Below are positions 47,845 to 57,897 of a stretch of DNA of 64,000 bases, piece by piece. Source of the stretch: Jaltomata sinuosa. Taxonomy: Eukaryota; Streptophyta; Magnoliopsida; Solanales; Solanaceae. Positions within the stretch are counted from its first letter, which is position 1. Every line of letters begins with the position of its first letter. A program made the translations under genes and the position numbers. Location of the stretch: positions 1 to 64,000 of the forward strand of contig QJPP01001730.1 in the NCBI GenBank assembly GCA_003996215.1, in the 5' to 3' direction. The notes beneath the pieces are model-generated. The model did not search any database. It worked only from the letters and a program-made list of their open reading frames with translations, and was not told the origin of the DNA.

Positions 47845-48197
47845 ACCCGTTTGACCATAAAAACCAAAAATGTATTCACTTTATTTAGTATTACATTCAT
47901 TTTATTTGGTATTCACTTTAAAGTTGAAAATAAAGTTGGAGTTATGTTTGGCCATAGTATTTTCAAATATATTTTAGACTATTGAGTTGGTGTAGTATTT
48001 AAAAATAAAGTGATGAGAGAAAAAATTGAATCCAAAAATAGTGCATGCATCTCAAGAGGTATTTTTCAGAAAATCAAAATTGTGAAAACATATTTCGGAA
48101 TATGTTTTTGGTTTTCATGGCCAAACAAGTATTCTGGAATAAAGTGAAAACGTATTCCACAATATTGTGAATAATATTTATGGCCAAACGCCTACTA
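47845..48197. mobile_element. MITE-like element (GTTTGRCCAT family), about 350 bp
   Basis: The left end GGACCCGTTTGACCATAAAAAC pairs with TAGGCGTTTGGCCATAAATAT read from the right. It lies about 150 bp upstream of the predicted IQM transcription start. The TSD is ambiguous (ACTAA-like). Confidence 0.65.
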
Positions 48198-48349
48198 ACT
48201 TTACGAATGATATTTTGAAACTCTAAAAATTTGACTACTACTACTTTATATAATTATTCAATACTAAAAATAATGTAAAATAAAACATTTAATTCTTTTC
48301 TATATGTGCAAATAAAAGATGAAACGGTTAGTATAACAGATACTAGTAA

Positions 48350-48475
48350 GTATTATATATAGTACCATCCCAACAAGCTGTTTTAGCTCTGAATAGTGAA
48401 TCTTACTAACAATTCCCCTCTCCCAACTCCGAAAACTCTCTCTCTCTCTCAACTTCCGTCTCTGTTGTTGTTTTA
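48350..48475 (+). promoter_or_regulatory. Predicted core promoter and 5' UTR of the IQM gene
   Basis: A TATTATATATAG box at 48351-48362 lies about 115 bp before the ATG. A pyrimidine-rich (CT)n patch at 48436-48452 precedes the start codon, a common plant 5'-UTR feature. The exact transcription start is not known. Confidence 0.55.
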
Positions 48476-51400
48476 ATGGAAGTGAAAACTGAGCACTCTC
48501 TGTCGTCGTCTACTTTTGATTTGAACTCTCATGATGAGCATCAATTTTCCTGTATACAGCATTCTAACACCTCAGTTTTTTCCGATTGCCGCGGGCCGGA
48601 ATGCGACACCTCTGTTTCAAATGCTGCCATGAAAGTACAGAAGGTTTATAGGAGTTATCGTACGCGGCGCATGTTAGCTGACTCCGCCGTTGTCGCTGAA
48701 GTGCTCTGGTATTGCTCAATAACACTTCTAATTCGTTCTATGTTGTTAGTAATTTATAACTCCATCCGCTATTTCACTTTTCAAGGTCACACTACATAAA
48801 CTTTGATTAAATTTTTTTATCATATTAATATGAGATTGCAAATTATAGCATTTTTTATCTAAATTTTAAATTTTAAATATTAAATTAATCTACTTCAATT
48901 TAACTTTGAAGTTTAATCAAATTGACCTCAAGAAGCGAAACAATGACAAGTAGTGAACGGAGGGAGTATTATAAACTGTCTATACTGAATGGGAGGATAG
49001 TACTAATTATTTCAAATAGCACTATATAAAGGAGTAATCATGTATATTTATGTGTTTTTTTGTGTGTGTGTGATGAATTTGAAGGTGGCAAGCCATAGAT
49101 TATGCTCGATTGAATCACAGCACAGTTTCTTTCTTCAACTTCTTAAAACCAGAAACCGCGTCTTCCAGGTGGAATCGCATAAGCTTAAATGCTTCCAAAG
49201 TATACTCTTTTTTTAGTTAGTTAATGTTAAAAACACATTTAAGCTGTTACTTTTTCGCGAGTTTCATAACTCAACTATCTGATGTTCTACTTACCTCATT
49301 TTGGCACTTTCGTACCTCAACTATTACTTCCTTTGTATCAAAACATACCTGGATGCCGAGTTGGCCTACACACACCTATTGTCAATTTTGGAAACAAATA
49401 TTTGGTCAACTCAACATCGAGGTGTGTCTTAATACAAAAAGGAGGGATAGTTTAGGTAGGTACATAGAACAATGGATATAGCTAAGTATGAAACTCGCGA
49501 AAAAGTGATAGTTTAGGTGTGTTTTTGATCATTAACTCTTTTTTTTCTAGTAATATAACTTCGGAAGTTTATCAAGAAATAGGAAAGGGAACTTCAAATG
49601 TAATCCATATTGTTCAGGTAGGTAAAGGTCTGTCAAAAGATGCCAAAGCTCAAAAATTGGCATTTCAACACTGGATTGAAGCGGTGAGTCACTGTGCCTT
49701 TCTCCTCTGGCTTTCCATTTTTCTGCTCTTTAAGAAAATTTCCCATTCAATTTGTTGATTTTTGTAAAAATTTTGTTCTTTTGACCTTGGTATTGTTGCA
49801 TTATAGATTGACCCACGCCATCGTTATGGGCATAACTTGCATATTTATTATGAAGAATGGTGTAAAACTGACTCTGGTCAGCCCTTCTTCTTTTGGTAAG
49901 AATTTTGACATTGTTTGTTCTCAGAAATTGTTTCTAAAAAATTTCATTGTTTAAGATTTCCCCCATAATTTTAACCAAACTCTGTAAGAGAAAAGCTTTT
50001 CAGGTTTTGCCAAAAAAACTACACCTTTGGAGTAGTTTTTCAACTTTTTTTGTAGAAAGTGAAGACTTCTCGATAATTGTGTTTGGTCTGAAAAAGCTTT
50101 TATGAAATGTTAAGAAAATGGACCTTGGGCCTAGTTTAACCCCAAAAATTAGCTCAAGGGATCGAGAATTACCCAATTTTTATTCAAGCATAAGCAATCT
50201 AGACGTGTATACACATATTCACTTGATATTCTAACCTGATTTTTTTTCTAAAACGTTTTGCATTTGAAATAAACGCAACCACCAGAAATGTTATTTTGAT
50301 TTCCATTCGTAGTGATAGGATAAATCCAAATAAGTGAGAACCTATTCCAAGATTGCCTAATGTTTCTAACCCAAGAGGAAATACATGGTTTCTCATGAAG
50401 TTTTGAAGCCTAAAGGAATTCTTTTACTATATCTTGGTGAAATATTCTTATTTTACCTCAATATGGAGTCCAAGAACATTCTGCCTTATTGGCTTCTCTT
50501 TTCTCTGGTGCAATTTCTTTGCCATATGGATAAGACAGCATGTATTTTCTTGTGAGGCTATTTATATATAAGATGTAAGAATCTTGACGGATGTTCTGTA
50601 AGGTTACTTAGAAGTTTCTTAAAAAACTGCAGGTTGGATCTTGGAGATGGCAAAAAGGTTGATCTCGAAGAATGTCCGAGATCTAAGCTTCAGAAGCAAA
50701 GTATCAAGTACCTTGGACCTGTATGTGTTGAATCTTTTGTTACTTATGCACTGCATATCATTAATCTTAACGTTAATAATTAATTATAACAGAGAACTGG
50801 CTTAAGTACTTGTGTGGACGGTGTTACTCTTTGGTCTTCATGATAGATCTGATTAGCACCGTTTTACACTATCTGATATAAATGTAGCTCTTTTCCATGT
50901 TCAAGTTGCCTATTTTTGTCCCTTAAGTGAAGCTGTTAACTTCTGCATAATCCTTTAGTCGCATTGCCTGATATTAGCGTGCGTTTCCTGATTGTTTCCT
51001 CCTAATCTTTCTTTAATCAGCATGAGAGAGAACATTATGAATATATTGTTGCTGAAGGCAAAATTGTGCATGAGAAAACTGGAAATCTTCTTGATACAAC
51101 CAAAGGGTTGCCGGGGGAAAAGTGGATTTTTGTGATGAGCACGTCAAGAAGGCTCTATGCTGGTGAAGTGAGTGGTAAAATAGTTACTCTGTAAACGCAT
51201 TTTGATGATTATCCTTGTTATTCATAATAAGGTTTGTTTTTGTAAATTTTTTTCAGAAAAAGAAAGGAATGTTTCATCATTCCAGCTTTCTTGCTGGTGG
51301 AGCTACTTCAGCTGCTGGAAGACTAGTGATAAAGGATGGAAGAGTTACGGTATATCAGTTTCTGTTATCTCAATCGCGTCTATCATCTAAAATCTACTCT

Positions 51401-53345
51401 CGCAGCGGTTTGTGGCAGTAGTTAAGGGCATATATTTCCAATCATAGTGATTAGGTAGTTTCCATTCCCTTTAGTCACATTTGATGTCTTCTGACATAAA
51501 ACCAATCTCAGCTGGCTGCTGCCTAATGCTGTACTCATACTCTCTCAAAGGCATATACATAAACAAACAACTCAAACTTGGCCTCAACTGACAAGTAAGC
51601 ACTCCAACTTTGAGAGTGCACATCTAGACACCTCAACTTGTCTCCACTGTGTCAGTTGAACACTCTAACTTACAAAATGATCATCCAGACATTTCCAAAA
51701 TTTATGTGCCACGTCAGCATCGGGTGTCCACGAGACATAGTGGAGACGAGTTGGAGTGTTTAGTTGCCAGTTGAGACCATATTGAGGTGTCTAGATGTGC
51801 ACTCTCAAAGTTGGAGTGCTTACTTGTCAGCAAAGGCCTAGTTTGAGTGTATGTTTATGTATTACCTTTCTCAAATGAGAAAATACTTGTGTATGACAGT
51901 GACAATCTCCGGTTGAAGTCTGATGTTTGTAAAATCGTCCTAATTGAACAATTCTTTTCATCACTCATAAAACCACACAATCTGAGTTGATATACCACCT
52001 TCTATTTAATTTCTTTTCGTCGTACACCCTAACTCTTATAGACAAAAGTCTAGAAGAAGAAAATTGTTCTTTAACTTTTCGTCTTCCTCGTTACATTAAT
52101 ATATACAGCTGCTTTATTTGCAAATGAAAGGTGTTAAAGCTTCCTGAATTCTTTGCATGCAACTCGAAAGCTGAATCTAAGTTGCTGTTTACAATCATTT
52201 GCTTGGAACTTAGTTGTATTCTTGACATTTTATATATTCCTTTCAGTCTATTTCAGCATATAGTGGACATTATCGCCCAACGGAAGATAGGCTTGACAGC
52301 TTTTTATCATTTCTTAATGAAAATGGGGTCAACCTGGATGAAGTTGAGGTTTGTATTTTTCTTCTTTTTTTTTTGTTCCAGAACTTTGAAAAATCCGATT
52401 TATTGAGAAATTAATATTAGGAAAGGCACCAAGGCAGTGCCAAAGATACAGAAAAGTATAATTCAGAAGAGGAAAAGTAAGCCTGCCGTATTAGCTCATC
52501 AACTCGCCTTAACGCACCCTCACTATATAGGTGTGGACTTTACAAGCCCTCCAGGCCATCAAAGTCAGGCTTTAAATCACTGGAATTATCCTCCTTCGCC
52601 CAAAAACAGATAAAAAGGAAAAAATGAACTAGTGATTTTAAGGATAGGATTCAACTCCCTCTTGCTCTAAGTATTACTCTACATAAGTGCTTCTGTGCTA
52701 TTTTGTAACTTCGGGTGTGCAGTAGCCTAGATTTTCTTTGTCATGTTCCTTCCTCAGTCTCTCTCTCTGTTTTTATTGGGGTGGGGGGATTTCTCTTTGA
52801 TTGAAAAGACGTTATTCCAAAATCACAATTAATCAAGCTGTGCTTACCTTACTGACTACTCTGGATATGATTTTACTTGCCTTTTTCATGATGAATTGTC
52901 AACTTTTAAACTAATATAATCCTCGTCTTTTCTGATCTATCATCAGATAAGAAAATCAAATGAAGACTATGAAAGCTATGAAGACGGAAAATCTATTGGC
53001 TCTGTGTCTGATTTTTCAGCTCTATCAGATTCTCCTTCTCAAGCTGATCTTCCAAACGAAGTGGAAGAAGTCCTTCCCTTGAAATCAACCCCAAATCTGG
53101 TAGCTCAAACGAGTAGCTATAACCGATCCCTCTCAGGCGGTCTTCAGATCCCAATAGCAGAGGTGCCAAAGACTCCAATACTGCGAAGGGTTCATTCCGA
53201 GAAGTCCACCAAGTCATATCAACTTTCCCTGGTGTGGTCAACAGGTGCTGGACCAAGAATTGGCTGTGTTGCTGACTTCCCTGCTGAGCTTAGATGGCAG
53301 GCCTTGGAACTGACTAACCTCTTACCAAAACCTTGTTCTGTATGA
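48476..53345 (+). CDS. IQM: IQM-family calmodulin-binding protein, 443 aa
   Basis: Nine exons with GT-AG introns join in frame: 48476-48708, 49085-49199, 49618-49683, 49807-49895, 50633-50720, 51021-51167, 51257-51349, 52247-52348, 52947-53345 (1332 nt). A single IQ-like motif ([15 protein letters not shown], residues 51-65) is followed by the long conserved IQM core: [104 protein letters not shown]. The C-terminal third is Ser/Pro-rich and ends with a conserved block ([15 protein letters not shown]). IQM proteins bind calmodulin independently of calcium and act in stress, light and hormone responses. Which of the six Arabidopsis members is closest was not settled. No frame damage is seen. 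Introns 1, 2 and 7 each hold a MITE. Confidence 0.95.
48759..48966. mobile_element. Stowaway-like MITE in IQM intron 1
   Basis: ACTCCATCCGCTATTTCACT at the left pairs with CTCCCTCCGTTCACTACTTG read from the right, and TA flanks both sides. It is embedded in the intron between exons 1 and 2 and does not touch the splice sites. Confidence 0.78.
49220..49536. mobile_element. Fold-back MITE in IQM intron 2
   Basis: GTTAATGTTAAAAACACATT at the left pairs with GTTAATGATCAAAAACACAC from the right, and both arms continue with CTTTTTCGCGAGTTTCATA (about 50-bp arms). It lies 20 bp after exon 2. The same family makes up the cluster upstream of the NLR. Confidence 0.8.
51550..51866. mobile_element. MULE-type palindromic MITE in IQM intron 7, 317 bp
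   Basis: The ends GGCATATACATAAACAAAC and, from the right, GGTAATACATAAACATAC belong to long arms with GTAAGCACTCCAACTTTGAG and its complement, so the whole element folds back. The 9-bp flanks TCTCTCAAA (51541-51549) and TTTCTCAAA (51867-51875) differ at one base, fitting Mutator-type insertion. Confidence 0.75.
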
Positions 53346-53989
53346 TCAACTTCCAGGCCGGTTAGTACTCCTCTTGTTAACTTGCAGCTTATCGCTCTCC
53401 ACTTCTTGGCGATTGCACAGTGTTCATAACACATAACGAAAGACAGAAAATCAATCCTGAGCAGATCTGGTGACGAGAGTCATAAATCAAAATAGTACTA
53501 AGACTCTAGGTGTATCCAAATCATGAACAATTTTTTCTTCATGTTCATCCCCCTCCCAACTTTCAGCTTGCTGTTATAATCTATCTCTGTTCAGTACTTA
53601 GTCTTGGGGTGTGTTTGGTACGGAGGAAATGTTTTTTTAATCATCCTGACAAAATCAGTTGGATTGATATTTTTAGTTGTTGCAAGTTGCAACTGCAAAG
53701 TTTTTCTCTCATCATAATTTTAAGTTCTTGCATGTATTGAGAAGATTCAGTAAAGTCATTTTTTGAATTTTTCTTTCCTATATGGTCATCCAAGTATTAA
53801 AAAGATCCCACTAAAGTCACTTTTGAATTTTGTTTCCCTAAATGGTCATTCCACTATTGAGAATATTCCATTAAAGTTATTTTTTTAAAAAAATTCTTAT
53901 AAAGTTATCCAACTATAACTAAGAAAAATCTTAGTTGGCATGCCATGTCATATTAATTTCTTATTTTTCATGCCATGTGGAATAAGACC
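53346..53989. other. IQM 3' UTR and dispersed repeat
   Basis: The 3' UTR of the IQM gene probably covers the first few hundred bases. At 53730-53985 a repeat with 'agtaaagtcattttttgaat' and 'cttagttggcatgcca' begins. A related copy lies in inverted orientation at about 58790-59000. Confidence 0.55.
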
Positions 53990-54930
53990 CAATAAAAGAA
54001 GAAGCTCTATCATGACTCTCGATTCTACATTTGGGATGATCCCTATTTGTTCAAATAAGGGTTTGATCAAGTCATTAGGAGATGCATTCCAAGAGTGAGG
54101 TGAACCAAGTTCTTGAGAAGTGTCATTCTTCTCCATATGATGGACATCATGGAGGTGAACGGACGGCACAAAAGGTCCTACAATCTGGTTTCTTTTGTCC
54201 CACTTTATTCAAAGATTCACATGCTTATGATAAGGGGTGTGATCAATGCCAAAGAATGGGTGAAATTTCTAGGAGGCACGAGATGCTATAGAGCAACATT
54301 CTTGAGGTGGAGATCTTTGATGTGTGGGGTACACATTTCATGGGACTCTTTCCACCATCCTTCGGAAACAAGTACATCTTAGTTGCAGTTGATTATATAT
54401 CAAAATTGGTGAGGCCATTGCTCTACCTACCAATAATGGGATGGTGGTGGTGAAATTTGTGAGGAATTACATCTTCATAAGATTTGGGACCCCTAAGTGA
54501 TCATTAGCGATGAAGGAACTCACTTTATAAACAACATGTTTCAGAACTTATTGGCTAAGTATGGGGTGAGACACAAGGTGGAAGTTGCTCAACACCCCCA
54601 AACTAGTGACCAAGTGGAGGTGTTGAATACAGAGGTGAAGCAGATCTAATTAGAGAAGACGCTCAATACACAATGGAAAGATTGGGCAATCAAGCTTGAT
54701 GATGCTCTATGGGCTTATCGCACTGCGTACAAGACCTCTATTGGGACTTCACTTTATCGCTTGATATATGGAAAATCTTGTCACTTGCCGGTTGAGTTAG
54801 AGCACAGTGCTTATTGGTCTATCAATAAGCTGAACCTTAATATGGAGCTAGCAGGGCAGAAATGAATGTTGCATCTTCAAGAACTTGATGAGTTCTGGTT
54901 GCAAGCGTATAAGAATGCTAAGTTTTAACG
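53990..54930 (+). mobile_element. Gypsy-type integrase fragment, decayed
   Basis: The + strand reads FYIWDDPYLFK, CHSSPYDGHHGGERTAQKVL, CDQCQRMGEISRRHEM (HHCC zinc-binding N-terminus), then the core: '[15 protein letters not shown]', IISDEGTHF, 'QTSDQVEVLN' and, further on, [16 protein letters not shown]. Several frameshifts and stops occur. The first catalytic Asp of the D,D-35-E triad appears changed (GTHFMG where GIDFMG is usual), while the second Asp and the Glu are still readable. No LTR, RT or gag is attached. Confidence 0.85.
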
Positions 54931-55001
54931 TTACAAATGCATTACTTGTAATCACGCGACAATTGTCTTATTACTCTCACTAGTGTGGATTGACCTAGAA
55001 T

Positions 55002-55124
55002 CTATGTTGCTCGGATCCTCCAAAAAAACATATGCTTTGGACTTTGGAGTATCCGTGAAGCATATGCTTTGGAGTATCCGACACACACCCGGCCAGTCAT
55101 TTGTGAAGGATCCAGGCAACATAG
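55002..55124. mobile_element. hAT-type MITE, 123 bp (CTATGTTGC family)
   Basis: CTATGTTGCTCGGATCCT at the left pairs with CTATGTTGCCTGGATCCT read from the right. The 8-bp CCTAGAAT flanks both ends (54994-55001 and 55125-55132). An inner direct duplication 'gcatatgctttggagtatcc' is visible. It is the same family as 28768-28888. Confidence 0.86.
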
Positions 55125-55392
55125 CCTAGAATGTAGTGCAGCATAGTAAGAACTTTCATTTATGATGTTAGTACACTGGAAAAGAGACCCATCTCATGGT
55201 TGGTGCACCAATCTTGGTCCATTATAAGTATCTGATATGAGAACTGAAAGCGAACCATTGGGCTGGGATTCTGACATAGCTAATCAAATGGGCAATTGAA
55301 TCCTCCTGATTTTTCTATTTCTAGATACCGGCGTGTCTGTGTTTGAGAACCCTTCTATCCAGATAATATTTTCTTATAATCGATTTTTAGGA

Positions 55393-55506
55393 GCCGAGGG
55401 TCTTCTGGAAACAGTCTCTCTACCTCCTCGAGGTAGAGGTAAGATTTGCGTACACTCTACTCCCCAGACCCTGCTTTGGGACTACATTGGGTTTTTTGTT
55501 GTTGTT
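55393..55506 (+). mobile_element. 5'-truncated SINE
   Basis: It contains GCCGAGGGTCTTCTGGAAAC, 'gtaagatttgcgtacactct' and a TTGTTGTTG tail, the 3' half of the SINE family seen full-length at 26964-27280. Near-identical flanks GATTTTTAGGA (55382-55392) and GATTTTAGGA (55507-55516) look like the target-site duplication. Confidence 0.8.
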
Positions 55507-55620
55507 GATTTTAGGATCTTCATAAATAATAGGACGAGAACTGAAGCTATTATAACCCCTGTCAGGCTGTCACAGACTATGTAGAGGCATTGTTAAAACA
55601 ATTTAATTTTTTCTGGTACT

Positions 55621-56050
55621 CAGATTTCAGCTGATTAGAGTACAGGCAAGGGGGTTCATTGAAAATTGCAAGTGGATTGAGATGTTTGAAGACGTTCATG
55701 TGGTTATTTTCTATGTTGCCTTGAGTGATTATGATGAATATGTTGTTGATGAAACTGGGGAGAAAGCTAGTGAACAAGATGTTATTAACCAAGAAACTTT
55801 TCGAGAGCATCGTGACTCATCCAACCTTTGATCAGATGGACTTTCTCGTCTTGTTAAATTCATTTGAGGAGAAGTTAGAACGCGTTCCTTTAACCAAATG
55901 TGAATGGTTTGACAATTTTCATCCGATTGTAAGTCGTCATGGCTCCAACAGCAACTCCAGTTGGCATTTCATCATGTTGCAGTAACATTCCAGAGGCTCT
56001 TTACTTCTCTCACTAACAGGAAGCTGTATGTTTCACTAGTAAAAGGTTTT
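55621..56050 (+). pseudogene. XLG: Fragment of an extra-large G-protein (XLG) gene, 3' end
   Basis: After a splice acceptor (GGTACTCAG|ATTTCAG) the + strand reads [40 protein letters not shown], then after a frameshift [30 protein letters not shown] and FEEKLERVPLTKCEWFDNF, matching the C-terminal G-alpha-like domain of plant XLG proteins. The guanine-specificity motif (N/TKxD) that should stand between LVLL and FEEK is deleted, and RKLYVSLVKG follows in another frame. The 5' exons, including the nucleotide-binding P-loop, are absent. Because an intron boundary is retained, this is a partial genomic duplication and not a processed copy. Not functional as a G protein. Confidence 0.85.
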
Positions 56051-56305
56051 ACAGAATAGGCTTGTAAATGGCTAATATGATAGCTAGGATCTTTTGTACA
56101 ATTAAAGAAGAAGAAAGATTGGCAATTTTTTGTAATATTATATGCATCCCTGATATGATCAAATTGTAGAATATAGGATTTAATCAGATTAGAGTGGAAG
56201 GGATGCTTGCTAATTATATGCTCTGTATGTGTGTACACACTTCCTGCCGATTAGTATGACCTATACGGGGTATCGGACATATACAGTTATTGTACTAACA
56301 AAAAA
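56051..56305. other. Downstream flank of the XLG fragment
   Basis: AT-rich, 3'-UTR-like sequence probably carried along with the XLG duplication. No separate gene. Confidence 0.4.
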
Positions 56306-56307
56306 TA

Positions 56308-56432
56308 CTCCTTCCGTATCACTTTACTTGTTTGTTATACATGTCTCCTACCAAAAATATTAAGTAGAAGGTACTTTGATTAAATTATCTTTATTTATTA
56401 TACTTTTCTCATATATATGATCCATTTGAACG
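56308..56432. mobile_element. Stowaway-like MITE, about 125 bp
   Basis: ACTCCTTCCGTATCACTTTA at the left and AACTCCCTCCGTTCAAATGGATC read from the right form the typical Stowaway terminal repeat. The interior 'aaatattaagtagaaggtac' resembles 11837-12161. Confidence 0.75.
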
Positions 56433-57487
56433 GAGGGAGTTGCAGATATATAACCATGAAATAATTAAGTTGCGTGCAAATTTCTTCGATGAAATAGAGA
56501 TCAACGTTGGACTTTTTTACTATTACACTTATGAATTAGGGAAGAGAAAGAGAAAAGACTTGTCTTTAACATTTCTTCAATTGTTTGATTTGCATGAGCA
56601 TTTTACTCTCGAATTATGTTCAGCATTTTTATACTACGTAGTATTTACCAAAGTTCTTTCATCAAGATATTTCTTTTGTTTCAATTTGTTTGTGCTACTT
56701 ATCTTTTAATCCTTTTTTTTTTTTTAAATGTCTCTTTCCCTTTTTGACAACTCTTTAATTTCAACTTTTCATATAAGACTTTTAAAATCATAGGATTAAA
56801 GGACATTTTGGTGTTTAGAAGTGTTCTTTGTTTCTTAAACTCCGTGTCAAGTTAAAACGAGACAAACAAATTAAAATAGATGGTTTTCGCAACACCTAAA
56901 GTACTGAGGACGGACTTGAAAAGCAAGAACATAAATACAACAGAATAATACTGAATAAACTTCTTGAAATCTCAGAGATTAACATTTCACGAAACAAGAC
57001 AACATAACAATTATTGGCGATGCAAGGAATATTTATGCTATCGTGTATTCTAATCTATTGTTGTCAGAGCGGATCCAAAATTTGAAATTTATAAACCCTC
57101 ATTTGCCACCGAACCCCTAATCCATTTATGCTACTGTACATATATATTTAACGGATTTTTCAACATATATAGAGGATCTAAGTTAAGGCTACGTTGAAGC
57201 CAGTTGATGGGTTTTTATCTTGTCTTTTTCTGGAACCTGGCGTCTGTTTGAGTACATAGGCTTTTTTTCCTCTGAACTAACAATTTTTCCAAATCCGAAT
57301 CCAACAGTATTGTAGATAAATTTCAAAGAATAAAAGTGCAATTGAAAGAAGAGGTAAGTAAAACTTAACCAGGTTGAACATTTTTCGTGCGTGATGACAA
57401 AGGTGTACACTTCCTTTTCCTATTGTCCTGCTGGGCTACAATGAATTTTCTTCATTGAACTGATACTGTTTTCCACGTACAGTCTGT
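56433..57487. other. Intergenic DNA with decayed repeats
   Basis: 56700-56885 is a decayed copy of the Stowaway family at 23620-23858 ('ttaaactccgtgtcaagtta'). 57060-57180 carries a common Solanaceae dispersed repeat ('gcggatccaaaatttgaaat'). No gene is recognised. Confidence 0.5.
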
Positions 57488-57806
57488 TGGTCACTTGAAT
57501 GTTCATCTGCTAGTTCAATTGGATGTTAATTTACAGAGGTTCTATTTTTCTTGACAAAGATAGTTTCCTCTTTTTCACAAGCACTTGTATCAAAAATCAT
57601 GACATTAAAACCTGAAAAACCATCCATGTTGAACACCAACAGATGTTTTAAGCACTTGGTGTTCAACATGGATGGTTTTTCAGGTTTTAATGTCATGATA
57701 TTTGATAAAAGTTCTTGTGAAAAAGAGGAAACTTTCTTTGTCAAGAAAAATAGAACCCCTGTAAACATCAAATTGAACTAGCAGATGAACATACAATTAG
57801 TGACCA
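57488..57806. repeat. Long near-perfect hairpin (about 152-nt arms, 16-nt loop)
   Basis: The arm 57488-57639 is the reverse complement of 57656-57806 with about eight mismatches and two small indels (about 93% identity by eye). The loop is 57640-57655. Arm motifs include TGTTCATCTGCTAGTTCAAT, CTATTTTTCTTGACAAAGA and CCTGAAAAACCATCCATGTT. Read from the right arm on the + strand the sequence is open as protein (VFNMDGFSGFNVMIFD, CEKEETFFVKKNR) and may continue as HDDTEEDNSSQYICFSS beyond the arm, so it appears to be an inverted duplication of part of a coding sequence. There are no transposon-like termini or TSD at the arm ends. The family of the encoded peptide is not recognised. Confidence 0.9.
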
Positions 57807-57879
57807 TGATGATACTGAGGAGGATAACTCTTCCCAGTACATTTGCTTCTCAAGCACTCTGCATCTCTCACAATTATAG

Positions 57880-57897
57880 TAGAGAGAGAGAGAGAGG
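57880..57897. repeat. (GA)n microsatellite
   Basis: A short AGAGAGAG run about 75 bp after the hairpin. No function inferred. Confidence 0.9.

Noticed and set aside
57526..57781. Two overlapping ORFs on opposite strands with nearly the same protein
   Set aside because: They are mirror translations of the two hairpin arms, so they are not independent genes. The hairpin is reported instead.
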